DNA of 64,000 nt, taken from contig JAMXIF010001253.1 in the NCBI GenBank assembly GCA_028583685.1, forward strand, positions 28,149,312 through 28,213,311. Reading direction: 5' to 3'. Numbering within the stretch: the stretch's first letter is position 1; each line of letters opens with the position of its first letter. Of the stretch, positions 54,442-64,000 are shown in pieces. The DNA comes from Petaurus breviceps papuanus (Eukaryota; Chordata; Mammalia; Diprotodontia; Petauridae). The notes beneath the pieces are model-generated. The model made no database searches. It was not told the DNA's origin and was given only the letters and a program-made list of their open reading frames with translations. The position numbers and the translations under genes were made by a program.

Positions 54442-54595
54442 GGGGTCAGTCAGTCATTAAGCATTTATTAAGAGTCCACAATGTGCCAGGTACAGTGTGA
54501 AACTCGAGGGATGAAAAAAAAAGGAAAAAAAAACAGTTCCTAATCTAGAGGAGTTCATGATCTAATTGAGGGGGACAACATGCAAATAAGTGAGC
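54442..54595 (-). mobile_element. L2 3' end
   Basis: AGCATTTATTAAGAGTCCAC, AATGTGCCAGGTACAGTGTG and GGGGGACAACATGCAAATAA. Confidence 0.85.
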
Positions 54596-54639
54596 CCTCT
54601 GGCCCCCAGTCTTCTGTCCAACCAGCTATCTGACTTATT

Positions 54640-55270
54640 TGCCCATTACAATCTTTCACACACTGTATGATCCAGCCAAACTAGTTTACATACTGTTCCT
54701 CTTCACAATATTCCCTTTCCCAACTCTGTCTTTGCACAGGCTGCCCACCCCCCTTCCTCATATCTGAAATTCTCTTGTTCTTCGCCTTTGCCCTTTGGCA
54801 TCCTTCAAATCCTTCAAAATTCAGATCTAGTTCTATCTCCTAATAGAAAGACTGTCCTCATTCCCCTAGTTGCTAGTGGCTACCCACCCATCCACCCCCC
54901 AGCCTTGAAATTACATAGTCTCTACTTTGTATGTACTGGATATCTATTTTTGTGTTCACCCACCCTCAGTAGAATATAAAATCCCTAAAGTCAGGAGCTG
55001 GTTTTTGTTGTTATTATTTTTTTTTGCCTTTTGGAGGGCAATTGAGGTTAAGTAACTTGCCAAGGTTACACAGCTAGTTTTTTGTGTGGGTGTTAAGTGT
55101 CTGAGGCTGGAACCAAACTCAGGTCCTCCTAACTCCGGGGCCGGTGCTTTACTCACTGTGCCACCTAGCTGCCCCCCTTGTTGTTATTATTTTTAAATTT
55201 TTGTATTGCCAGAGTGCCTGGTACTATACCTGGTAGGGACTAACTAAAGGCTGAATGAATGAATGAATGA
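54640..55270 (+). mobile_element. L2-type LINE 3' region, split by a SINE
   Basis: TGATCCAGCCAAACTAGTTT, TTTGCACAGGCTGCCCACCC, AAATTCAGATCTAGTTCTAT, TAAAATCCCTAAAGTCAGGA and, after the SINE, CAGAGTGCCTGGTACTATAC and GGCTGAATGAATGAATGAAT. Confidence 0.85.
55005..55194 (-). mobile_element. Short-form tRNA-head SINE with perfect 17-bp duplication
   Basis: Body 55022-55177: GGAGGGCAATTGAGGTTAAG, GGTCCTCCTAACTCCGGGGC, GCCACCTAGCTGCCCCCC. TTGTTGTTATTATTTTT flanks it exactly (55005-55021, 55178-55194). The linker is enlarged to AGTTTTTTGTGTGGGTGTTA. Confidence 0.96.
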
Positions 55271-55420
55271 GATTATTTTAGTTATTTGTACATATGCCAT
55301 CCCTCAGTGATACCATAAGCTCCTCAAGGGCAGGGACTTGTTCAGTTTTCATCCCTGTATTCCACAGCACATAGCAGAGAATCCTGCATCTAGTAGGCAT
55401 CTCAGAAATGCATGTAGAAT
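55271..55420 (+). mobile_element. L2 3' end, second tandem copy
   Basis: ATAAGCTCCTCAAGGGCAGG and CTAGTAGGCATCTCAGAAAT directly follow the previous L2 terminus. Confidence 0.8.
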
Positions 55421-56944
55421 CAAACTGTTGGCACAGGCTCTATATAGGCACATGTTGCCAGAAATGGTCCCTGGATGGTTGTGAAAGTCTTCTTTGTCTT
55501 ATTGCTGGTAATATTATAAACAGCATGCTACCCTCTCTGGTGAACAGAATTTGTATGTTATTTTAAAGCAAACTGATAATAAGCCAATCTATCCCAAGCC
55601 TTATAAAATAGTTATTAACAAGGGGATGTTTGGAGCACAATTTACCAGTTACCTGGCATCCCTGAGTTCAGAAGTCTTTAAGGTGCTTACATTTAGAAGC
55701 ATGTGTGCTTACAGATTGGAAGGAAGAGATGTCCGGTCAGGACCAAGTACTCCCTCCCTACCACTGACACATGCATCCCCATCTTCCTTCATGCTAGTAT
55801 CCCTGAGCTGGCAGTTCCATAGTCGGACTCAGTGGTGTTCAACAACCTCCTTCACCTTTGCTGCACTGACTCAGCCTCTCCTAAATCAGCATCCTGCTTC
55901 TTGTAGACTAGCCAGTTGACACCCCCCACCAACTGCCCCATGAACTATGGAGACCCTAACTTGTAATCATTTCATTTTATGCTATTTGAGAAGGGATTTT
56001 TCTTTATTTTGATTAAATGAAACCCCAAGGGGGAAAAATGGGATATAGGGTAAGACGTTCAGGCTAGCCACAAAGAGTCCTTCCTGCCAGGGGAATCCCT
56101 TCAATGAGATTTCTCATCCTTTCCCCAGAGCTACCAAATCCTCTCTACTCCATTCCACTCTGCTCCATCCTGACATAAAGACATCTTGTTCCTGGTCACC
56201 TCCCCACCCAATTGCTGTTTCCTTGCTCATGAAATCAGCCCTCCATGCCAACCCGTAATAAGTGCCCAGCTCCACTGCTAAGAATAGATTCCATGTCCTG
56301 GTGTCACACTGACTTGAAAATTAGGTAACATCTGAAGGATGAACTCTACAGTTACCACAGAGCTCATTCTAATCATTTTGGACTAACCACTATAACCATA
56401 CAGCTACAGTCTCTCTGCAGGATCACACAGAAGGTGCTGAGCATGGAGAGAGAGGTTCTTTATTTAAAAGAATAAAATCTGCAGCCCATAATTGCAAAAG
56501 GATCATGGAAAAGCCTAGCCAAGTACATTTTTCTTTTGATATAAATGACTTTGCCATGCACACACCTTCCCCTCTCCAACTCCCTCTTCACTACAACACA
56601 CTGACTCCAGCCTACAAACTCTAATTCCCCTAGTTGAACAAATGGATTTTGGGGTTTTCTTTCTTCTCCACATGTTTTCCTGCCTTTACACATCTGTCCT
56701 TCTTTACATTTTGTATCTTCGATCTAAAGACAACATCATTGTCATATATCAGCATAGATGTTCTGGATTATTGTTTTTTAAGGAGTTGGAGGTGAGTCTT
56801 TGTTATATGGGAGGAGTTTGGGGGACAAACTCTTAAGTAAAAGTTATAGGGCAAAACATAAATCACTTATGGAAGAAGAATGTTTTAAGAAGTTTTTGAT
56901 GGCATAAATATCTTACCATTTCCAAAATGCCTGTTCTAAGAAGA
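55421..56944. other. Unique DNA, about 1.5 kb
   Basis: A 122-codon frame at 55551-55919 lacks a domain and its second half is serine- and leucine-rich. It is not called. No repeats are recognised. Confidence 0.4.
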
Positions 56945-57130
56945 AATTGAAGCAGTGTGGTGCAAAGTTGGCTTTGAATTAAGAGAACCTGGGCCCTGCC
57001 ACTGACTTCCTGTGTGAATTTTGGACCAGTCACTTAATCTCTTGGACTCAATTTTCTTGTGTGTAAAACTAGGGGCTTTGGACTTAAGAGGCTCTGTGTC
57101 CCTTCCACCTCTAAATCTATTACTTATAAT
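56945..57130 (+). mobile_element. CORE-SINE (Mon-1 type)
   Basis: GAAGCAGTGTGGTGCAAAGT, TTTTGGACCAGTCACTTAAT and CCCTTCCACCTCTAAATCTA. Confidence 0.8.
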
Positions 57131-58699
57131 CTAAGAGAACCTTTGCTCTGTTAAAGATGAGGCACCAAATCACGAAGAGAGAAAGTATTCAGGTACAACC
57201 ACAGGGAAATCATTCAATCAAAGTGAAAGAAGGACTATGTCAGCAGCCAGTCAACGGATTCTATTCCCTCCCCCACCAAGCCCAAGTTTCTGTTGAGTCC
57301 TAAGTCTGGGAACCTGGTGATCCTTGATAACTGTACTTTTCTTCAGCCAAATGAGAACTATTACAGTGACTTAGCCAGCCAGCTCACAAAAACCTTACAG
57401 TAAATGGGCTGCCAATTTGTGGAGAGTCTGAAACAGTTAAGACAACTTATTCATCAGGTTGAGAGATAAATAAATGGCTTCCTCAGCAGCCAGTCCATGA
57501 GATGAATAGCCTAGAGGAACTGTTGAGCTAGTTAGTTCATTGAAACAGGGAAGAAGGAGGAGGAAAAAAGAATTTAGAAAAGAAAGAAAAGAAAAAGATT
57601 TGTTGAATAGCAAACCAGTTTGTGGGATCTACTGTACAAACTTGCCCAGCTGGGTATTTTATCTTGAATTTAGCATTGCAAGTTGCAGATGCCTGGCTCT
57701 AAAAGCCAAGAAAAAGAAAGGACACTCATACCAGGCCAAAACATTCTCATGGATGTCAAGTTGCTTACATTACTTCATTTTAATGAAAAATAATAATAAA
57801 GTACTCCTCAAAAAAAAAAAGAGAGAGAAAACAGAGAACCATTTTGCCTAGACTCTCAGAATCAGATCAATAGGTTTTATGTTTGTGTAAGTGTGTATAT
57901 ATGTGAGTGTTGGGGATGTTGGTGAGAGACTTCTTTAAGGAACAATATCTGGCTGATCATTTTGCCTATTTTGTTAAAGCTACAGTGCCACCATTCAGTC
58001 CACACAACTGGTTGCCCTAAGAGTGAAAATTTCGTATGTTCGGAGGACTCATCATATTTTAGTACCCTTCAAAGAAATCATTGATTTTCTTTTTAAATTA
58101 CCAAGCTCATGTTTAATTGGAGCCAATTCTTGCTACCTTTTGGTGGAATCAGTTCTGCCTGACAGAACTCTTGCAGGACACCAAAGGGAAAGGAAAGGAG
58201 AATCCCAGCATTTTAATTAGATTAACATCTTTTTAAAAGATCTTTCAAAGCTGTGGCCATGATTTGTACAGAGGTACATTTGCAAAATGGGGCCTAGCGA
58301 CTAGGCCCCAAACCCTGGGATTTGTTAACAGGATTTACATGATTATCTCCCTCATACATACTGTTTCTTTGAACATTTATCCCGTGAAGCTGCAGGCTTT
58401 AAAAAAAAAAAAAAGACCTTGAAGCCTGGCTCTTGGAACTGAAGTATTTGGATTTGTTTTGGGAGTGTTCTTTTTTTTGGGGGGGAAGGGGAGGATTGCG
58501 GGTGAGAGTGATAATTTGATCAAATTTACAAAGGCCCTCAGACCTCTGCATGAACATAGTAAATGTAGGGCCTGTCTGATCTGTGCTCAAAGGAAAGAGA
58601 ATATCCCATAACCCAAAACCCCTAGACAGTGAATTGCCTAAAACAGATCTTTGACCTTTCATTCTCTTAGAAAGGCTACTGCTTCCTCATGAAAGAAGG
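57131..58699. other. Unique DNA, about 1.5 kb, with one strong hairpin
   Basis: A-rich runs near 57808 and 58400, and a T/G run near 58471. The 103-codon frame at 57540-57851 is lysine-rich because of A-rich DNA. The hairpin at 58288 has its own entry. Confidence 0.4.
58288..58310. repeat. Perfect 10-bp-stem hairpin with CGA loop
   Basis: The arms TGGGGCCTAG (58288-58297) and CTAGGCCCCA (58301-58310) pair perfectly around CGA. The stem is GC-rich and no T run follows, so it is not an obvious terminator. Confidence 0.9.
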
Positions 58700-58885
58700 C
58701 AGGTAACAGTGTGACTCAGTGGTGATGGTGCTAGCTTTGGAACCAGAAGTCTGAGCCTCAAATTCTACCTCTGCTACTTATTATACTTAGATAAGTCACT
58801 GACCTGTATGGGCCTATGTTTCCTCAACTGTAAATTAAAGGGGTTCAATTCAATGACATCTAAAGTTTCTGATAGCTTTGGACTT
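58700..58885 (+). mobile_element. CORE-SINE (Mon-1 type)
   Basis: GTGGTGATGGTGCTAGCTTT, TAGATAAGTCACTGACCTGT and ATGTTTCCTCAACTGTAAAT. Confidence 0.78.
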
Positions 58886-59158
58886 GTGATTTATCCATGA
58901 TAAATTTCCCTGAAAATAATGTGATTAAATTTGTAGCCCATATAAGCTCTGAGGAGCCTGCATCCCAGTTGTCACAACTGAGGAGCCAGACTCCCCAGAG
59001 CAAGGCTACATCTTCTCCTACTGGGGTTCTTGGGGTGCCCCAGAGGGCTTGAGTGTAATTCTCTAACTCCATTGACTCGAGTGCCTGAGTTCAATCAGCC
59101 AGACTTAAGTAGCTTTTAGAAAAGAGCATTTATTAAGATGGTAGAATAAGTTCAGTTG
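58886..59158. other. Unassigned DNA
   Basis: No frame with a domain. AGCATTTATTAAGATGG near 59126 resembles an antisense poly(A) or L2 terminus word, but cannot be placed. Confidence 0.35.
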
Positions 59159-59439
59159 GTAATAATAATAATGTTCTGTCATTTTTGGTCATATTTGACT
59201 CTTCCTTGATGCCATTTTGGGGTTTTCTTGTCAAAAATCCTGGAGTGGTTTGCCATTTCCTTATCCAGCTCATTTTATAGATGAGGAAACTGAGGCAAAC
59301 AAGGTTAAGTGACTTGCCCGAGGTCACACAGCTAGTAAATGTCTGAGGTCAGATTTGAACTCAAGAAGATGAGTCTTCCTGACTCCAGGTCCAGCACTCT
59401 ATCCCCTGTGACACCTAGCTGCCCCTGTAATAATAATAA
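59159..59439 (-). mobile_element. Long-form tRNA-head SINE with 13-bp duplication
   Basis: Body 59172-59426: TTTGCCATTTCCTTATCCAG, ATAGATGAGGAAACTGAGGC, ACACCTAGCTGCCCCT. GTAATAATAATAA flanks it (59159-59171, 59427-59439). The target was the AAT-rich tail of the CORE-SINE that follows, so slippage could exaggerate the match. Confidence 0.9.
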
Positions 59440-59690
59440 GTATAGCACAGTATGTGCCAGGCACCATTTTAAGTACTCTGCAATTATTACCTCATATGAT
59501 CCCTACAACAACCCTTGGAGGTAGGTACTATTATTGTGCCATTTTATAGATGAGGAAACTCAAGCAAATGGCAATTAAATTACTTCCCCAGGGTCACATG
59601 CCTAATAAGTGTCTTAAGCCAAATTTGAACTCAAGTTTTCCTGATTCCAGGCCAAGCATTCTATCCACTGCACCACCTAACATCCCCCCA
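59440..59690 (-). mobile_element. CORE-SINE (MIR/Mar-1 type)
   Basis: TATGTGCCAGGCACCATTTT, GGTAGGTACTATTATTGTGC, ATAGATGAGGAAACTCAAGC and CACTGCACCACCTAACATCC. Confidence 0.87.
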
Positions 59691-60266
59691 AAAGTCTGTG
59701 ATACATTTTCCCACAAATACACGAGGTAGCCCAGGAAAAGTAGGCTTGTTTTAGAGAGCACATGTGGCAATTAGGGTGACTCACAGCTCCTGATTGCTGG
59801 GAGTCGTTTTCTCCCCCTTTGTTCAGAAAGTTCTCCTTGGTCATGATATAGCTTCTTTGCCAAGTTCCTGAACTGTTCATCTATATCCAGTCTGTCCTTG
59901 GTTACCATTAACTGATTCAGGGAAGACTCTAGGACGCCGATGGGTTGATGGGAAGTCTGACATCCAGATCCTTCCAAGGATTTCCTATATCCACAGAGGG
60001 GACAGTGGGAACAGGAGGAGAGAAAAAGACCCAAAGCTGAAGCCAAGGCTTCTTCTTACCGCCAAAGCAGCCCCTTCTCAAGAGATTTCTGGGAATGCCA
60101 TGCTTGCTTCACTTCCTAAAACTTGCCTATTTCAGCTAACTGGGTGTTTTTATATAGGGCACAGAGGTGAAACAAAATCCCTCAATCACTTAGAACAGAC
60201 TTCCTACCAATGTCATTTTACTTTGTCTAATGGTTTTCAGAGACTTTTCACATTTAATCTAAGTAT
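59691..60266. other. Unassigned DNA
   Basis: Two overlapping minus-strand frames (67 and 91 codons, 59677-60046) are in different phases and show no domain. No repeat is recognised. Confidence 0.35.
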
Positions 60267-60447
60267 AGGTTCTTAATATGGAATTCATGAACATATTCAT
60301 TTAAAAATATTTTGATAACAATTTCAATATAATTGGTTTCCTTTGGAATCTTCAGTATTTAATTTTATGCATTTAAAAACATCTGAGAAGGTGTTGATAG
60401 ACTTCACCAGACTGCCAGAGGAGATTCAAAAAAATATTAAGAATCCT
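60267..60447. mobile_element. Third copy of the GGTTCTTAACC-type repeat, both ends kept
   Basis: Starts AGGTTCTTAATATGG and ends ATATTAAGAATCCT, inverted termini of about 13 bp. The interior has CAATTTCAATATAATTGGTT and AGACTTCACCAGACTGCCAG. At about 180 bp it is the most complete copy. Confidence 0.7.
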
Positions 60448-60614
60448 TTGTCTAAAACCTAAAATTGATTGGATTGAAATATATTCTTACCTAATTAAGG
60501 TATCCATTAACAAGTACAAAATTATTTAGGAAACATTCACATCTTTAATTCATCCTAATTTTTGATCCAGAGTAGATGGAAGGAGTAACAGTGCTTACTC
60601 CAGCCCCTGTTTCC

Positions 60615-60668
60615 TGAAAGCCCTGTGTTATATTTCTCTTCTAGTTCTAAATCTATGAACCTATGAGT
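60615..60668 (+). mobile_element. CORE-SINE tail
   Basis: CTTCTAGTTCTAAATCTATG followed by AACCTATGAG. Confidence 0.55.
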
Positions 60669-61427
60669 GAATGATAGGAAAGGTTAGGGAAACCTTGCTT
60701 AGGAAGATCCTTCCACATGTTCAAGAATCTCTAAGGCACACCCTTATGAAGTTTCCTTTTAAACGTTGATTCAGCACCAATACCAAGGCTGTTTTTACTT
60801 TGGAGATATAGAAGAGGATTTAACCCACTCAACCAGATGCTGATTCCAAGTAAACCTATGGGAAAATCTGAAAATGGGATATGGTTTTATAATCTGCAGA
60901 ATGCTTCATCTCTTGACCTTTCCTCAATGTACTGCTCTTACAAAATAGAGTCAAGGATATATATTAGTAATGTTAATGTGTGGATGCTTCTTTCTACTAT
61001 AAACATAGCTGGTCCACATGTGGCATAACTGATATGACCTAGGCTTTTATCCATCCCATCTCCAAGGGAGACCATGATTTCTACCTTTGTGGGGAGCAAG
61101 AAGAAATCATGACTGAATGTTCATTCCACTCTTCTATGCCCAAAGGAGGTATAGGATAAAAATGCATCTAACTCACATCATATAATGACCTTATATTCTT
61201 TGGAGGTTCAAAATAAATGTCATTCTTTCTGATCGCTCTCAGAAGACTGGTAACATTTAGCTTGCTTTTAGCAGCTCAGCTCTCTCCCACCAAATAGTTC
61301 GCACCTTAGAAACAAGTACAGAGAGTGAGCAAACCCATTTATCCAGGTAAGCTTAATACAGAAATTGTGAAAGTTTTATGCATTAGAATGGGTGAAAGAA
61401 TACACAGAGAAGATAAGCTCTTCAGAG

Positions 61428-61432
<5 letters not shown>
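60669..61432. other. Unique DNA
   Basis: No gene or repeat is recognised. Confidence 0.4.

Positions 61433-61472
<40 letters not shown>
61433..61472. repeat. GA dinucleotide microsatellite
   Basis: About twenty uninterrupted GA units, the longest pure microsatellite here and probably polymorphic. Confidence 0.97.
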
Positions 61473-61477
<5 letters not shown>

Positions 61478-63242
61478 TCTCACTGGAAAAGTCAACTCGT
61501 AGCAACCTCTAGGGTTGCAGGTGCTAGAAGTCAAGGAATATGTTGGAGACTGACTTACCACATGACTTCAAAGAGATCTCCCTCCTGTCGTTTAAAAGAT
61601 TACATTTGCTTCTATCGGATTTCTTCTATACTTCCCTCCATGCAGATTCGTAGATTCTCTACAAATCTGACATTTCTGATGGCTTACGCAGTGTTGGAGT
61701 GCTGAAGTCTCTCAACCAATCAGGATTCATATCCCCTTCTGTGTATGCAGTACACAGGTTATAACTCACTTCAGGTAACTGCCCACCCTGCCTGAGCAGG
61801 ATATTACACTAAAAACACAGGGTGACGCCATCTTGATTATTGCCAGATTGTGAACATACAGATATATTTCTCAGTTAGCCTGAGTCTTACTCTATTAGGA
61901 TTCTTTTTTTAATTTAAAAAAGATAATTACTCTTTAAAAAGATATTACTAGCCTGGCTCACACTGTACAGATTTATGCACTAGGAATAACAAACTTCCTT
62001 GGTGGTGGTTTGATTAATTAAAACCTTAAAAGCACTTCAAGATTTCTGAGGGGTTTGTTTCCTTTATTGGGGGTGAGAGGGCATATCCATGAGTGAATGC
62101 ACATTGGTAATGAACTGCTCACAAAGCTCCAACCAGAAAGACCAGAAACCCATTTTAAATGTCAGAGTCAAATCATATAATTTCATGGGCTGCAAAAAAC
62201 AGGACCAAAGCATGAAATAGAATACAATTCCAGATTCATGATTTGAACCAGTCATACGGGGACTCTGCCCCCCAAATCGATCTTTTGCCCCAGCTGCTAG
62301 AGCAAACTGGCTATTTTCTCATTTAATAGACAACATGAGTAGAGATAGATTAATACATTTTTTAAAATACTCACATCTGTGAGGGTCTGTAATTTTTAGG
62401 AAGATTCCCATAACCTATCAAGGGGAAATGTGTGCAGGGGGCAGAAACAGATGACTTTTATTAATTCTGAATATACGTGGGCAGGCTTTAAGGCAAGAGT
62501 GAGCTGAATATGGAAATCAAAGCCAATGCATTATAGCATATTTTTTCTTTCAAAATATTTTATGTACCAGAGTTTGCACAACATCTTGGCAAGAGCTGCA
62601 AGCCTGTGGAAGGAGGTGTTTTGTGTTTCACATTTAACGTAAGGACAAAAAAATGCGGCAATGGCTAAATCAGAATTCTTCCCTCAATTGAAAGAATGTG
62701 TACAGTGTTTTTGCTAAGGCTCATAAAGTTTTCTCAGGAAGAAACTTTTGATGTTCATAGGCCTTTTCCATAATGACAAAATAAAACTGCCTCTTATTTT
62801 TTTATCTTTTTCCTCACTCCATCCTGATAGTATCTTTGGTTCTTCAAATACAAACAGGGTCTCCCTTCTCCTTCTGCCACCCTTATTATGCATTTCCAGT
62901 AGGCACAGCTTAGTACATGGCTTCAGGAAAAAAGAGACTGAAAATATTTGTTGGTTTATATATGGGATAGAGAGAGAACAAGACTAAATTTAGCACTGTC
63001 CATCTGTTTTGGTGTAGAGGGCAGATGATGTCGAGTTACTTAGAAGATGATTTTTTTTTTATAAATCTTGGAGGAGTGTGACATTCAAGAATTCTATTCC
63101 ATCAAAAGACAGAATTCTAATATCAAAGATCCTGTCTACCATCTCTTCCTCCCCCTTTCTAACCATGTCCTCCACTCCCTAGGTGGACAGAAATCGTCTC
63201 TCCTGCCTAATAATAACTCTAATAGTATTTTTACCTCTACCA
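61473..63242. other. Repeat-free stretch of about 1.8 kb
   Basis: No repeat is recognised with confidence. 61700-61870 has an ACCAATCAGGA box and GACGCCATCTTGATT that recall antisense LTR sequence, but no ends or duplication are seen. 61960-62060 and 62490-62760 are complex AT-rich blocks (GATTAATTAAAACC; AATATTTTATGTACCAGAG) that could be conserved non-coding DNA. Confidence 0.35.
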
Positions 63243-63372
63243 TGTAATCATTCATTCATTCAACAAACACTGAACCGCTATTATGTGTAAAGTAGTGACT
63301 GGAGATAAGACATACAATTATAGATTCATAGATGTAGAGTGGGAAGGGGCCTCTGAAACTGTCTCGTGGGAG
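63243..63372 (-). mobile_element. L2 3' scrap and CORE-SINE tail
   Basis: CATTCATTCAACAAACACTG with TATTATGTGTAAAGTAGTGA (L2 terminus), then AGATTCATAGATGTAGAGTG (antisense CORE-SINE tail). Confidence 0.65.
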
Positions 63373-63411
63373 AGGAGGGGGTCTGAGTGCAAAAGTTGGG
63401 GATAGGAAGTA

Positions 63412-63682
63412 ATCTTTGGCAGTGGGTAGAGCTCTGGAATCAGGAAGACCTGAGTTCAGATGTGACCTCAGATACTTCTTAGCTGTGTGGCCCTGGGCAA
63501 ATCATTTAACCACTGTTTGCCTCAGTTTCCTCAACTGTAAAATGGGAATAATGATAGCACTACCTCCCTGGGTTATCATGGGGACTAAATTAGATATCTG
63601 TAAAGCACTTAAGAGAATGCCTAACATATATAATAGACACTTAATATTTCCTTCCAGCTCTAAATCTATGTTCCTATAATAA
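63412..63682 (+). mobile_element. CORE-SINE (MIR/Mar-1 type), near complete
   Basis: GGCAGTGGGTAGAGCTCTGG head, GCCTCAGTTTCCTCAACTGT core, GAATGCCTAACATATATAAT tail, then CCTTCCAGCTCTAAATCTAT, which looks like the tail of another copy. The 87-codon frame here is a SINE translation. Confidence 0.85.
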
Positions 63683-64000
63683 CCAAGGAGGACGATGATG
63701 GATAGCTTGAATGTTGCATTAGTCCTTAAGGTACTAAGAAAACATTGGATGGTTTCTGGCTTATTGGGTAGAGCCTATATAGAGAATCATAGGATGACAG
63801 GTCAAGATTAGTACAGAATAAGAATGCATGGAGTGGTTGAGAACTGTCCCATCAAAGAAAGGGTCCAAACTGCTGATAATACCAATCATAAGGGTGGAGA
63901 GCTTTAGAACTGAAAGGGAGTTTAAAGAGAGACACAGCCTCCTAAGTCTAGAGCTGAGGACCATCTGAGTTTTAAAGTTCTCCAAACATAAGTCCTCATG
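63683..64000. other. Unassigned DNA at the window edge
   Basis: A worn antisense CORE-SINE piece may lie near 63895-63935 (AGCTTTAGAACTGAAAGGGA). Otherwise nothing is recognised. Confidence 0.4.

Noticed and set aside
55551-55919. 122-codon frame in unique DNA
   Set aside because: No recognisable family, no splice context, serine- and leucine-rich low-complexity end.
58310-58330. The hairpin at 58288 as a transcription terminator
   Set aside because: No T run follows, and intrinsic terminators of that kind are not used in this type of genome.
58886-59158. Possible LTR-like sequence with an antisense AATAAATGCTC word
   Set aside because: The order of promoter-like and poly(A)-like words is wrong for an LTR and no ends are visible.
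61600-61870. Possible antisense LTR (CCAAT box, GCCATCTTG word)
   Set aside because: No TG/CA ends, no duplication and no poly(A) arrangement could be found.
1-64000. CRISPR arrays, bacterial operons, plasmid origins
   Set aside because: The repeat content is vertebrate, no regularly spaced direct repeats with spacers occur, and no bacterial gene is present.

Overview
This is repeat-saturated, AT-rich vertebrate DNA with no convincing protein-coding gene. The host is almost certainly a marsupial. The window is full of tRNA-headed SINEs that begin with variants of GGCAGCTAGGTGGCACAGTG, together with CORE-SINEs (Mar-1, Mon-1 and MIR types) and L2-type LINE 3' ends; this mixture is typical of metatherian genomes. 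I cannot name the species or the locus. The window reads as an intron or intergenic stretch. It has one 10-base assembly gap at 10785.

Labels used in the entries. 'Long-form SINE' is a roughly 245-260 bp tRNA-head SINE that ends in a segment resembling ACTGAATGACTGAACAAC. 'Short-form SINE' is a roughly 150-185 bp tRNA-head SINE that ends at a CCCCAATTGCC-like motif plus an A-rich tail. 'CORE-SINE' covers MIR, Mar-1 and Mon-1 relatives, recognised by CAGTTTCCTCATCTGTAAAATG on the sense strand. 'L2' is a CR1-clade LINE fragment, recognised by a 3' end resembling GTGCCTGGCACATAGTAGG followed by TTAATAAATG. Family names rest on remembered motifs, not on a database search.

Layout. 1-5.1 kb: an L1-like tail, CORE-SINEs (one carrying a younger SINE) and long unique stretches. 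5.3-6.7 kb: an L2 on the minus strand split by two insertions, one of them a solitary LTR with a 5-bp target duplication. 7.65-8.07 kb: a TA-flanked miniature DNA transposon. 8.8-10.5 kb: L2 copies, one interrupted by a 125-bp hAT-type element with an 8-bp duplication. 11.5-13.1 kb: repeat-poor. 13-21.4 kb: CORE-SINEs and L2. 21.4-22.4 kb: decayed minus-strand LINE coding sequence that resembles the R4/Dong group. 26.1-29.2 kb: a long L2, a decayed tRNA-Ile-like gene and an L1-like tail. 30.9-31.6 kb: a head-to-tail SINE dimer inside a CORE-SINE whose core segment appears three times. 33-43 kb: many nested SINEs and L2, including one L2 interrupted several times. 43-45 kb: repeat-poor. 45-52.7 kb: SINE nests and an inverted-repeat element. 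53.2-60 kb: unique DNA with scattered L2 and SINEs. 60-64 kb: mostly unique DNA with a GA microsatellite.

Twelve SINE insertions keep recognisable target duplications, so the order of insertion can be read directly: L2 and CORE-SINEs are the old layer, and short- and long-form SINEs lie on top. Open reading frames up to about 164 codons occur, but most lie inside repeats or simple-sequence tracts and none shows a domain I can defend as a host gene.
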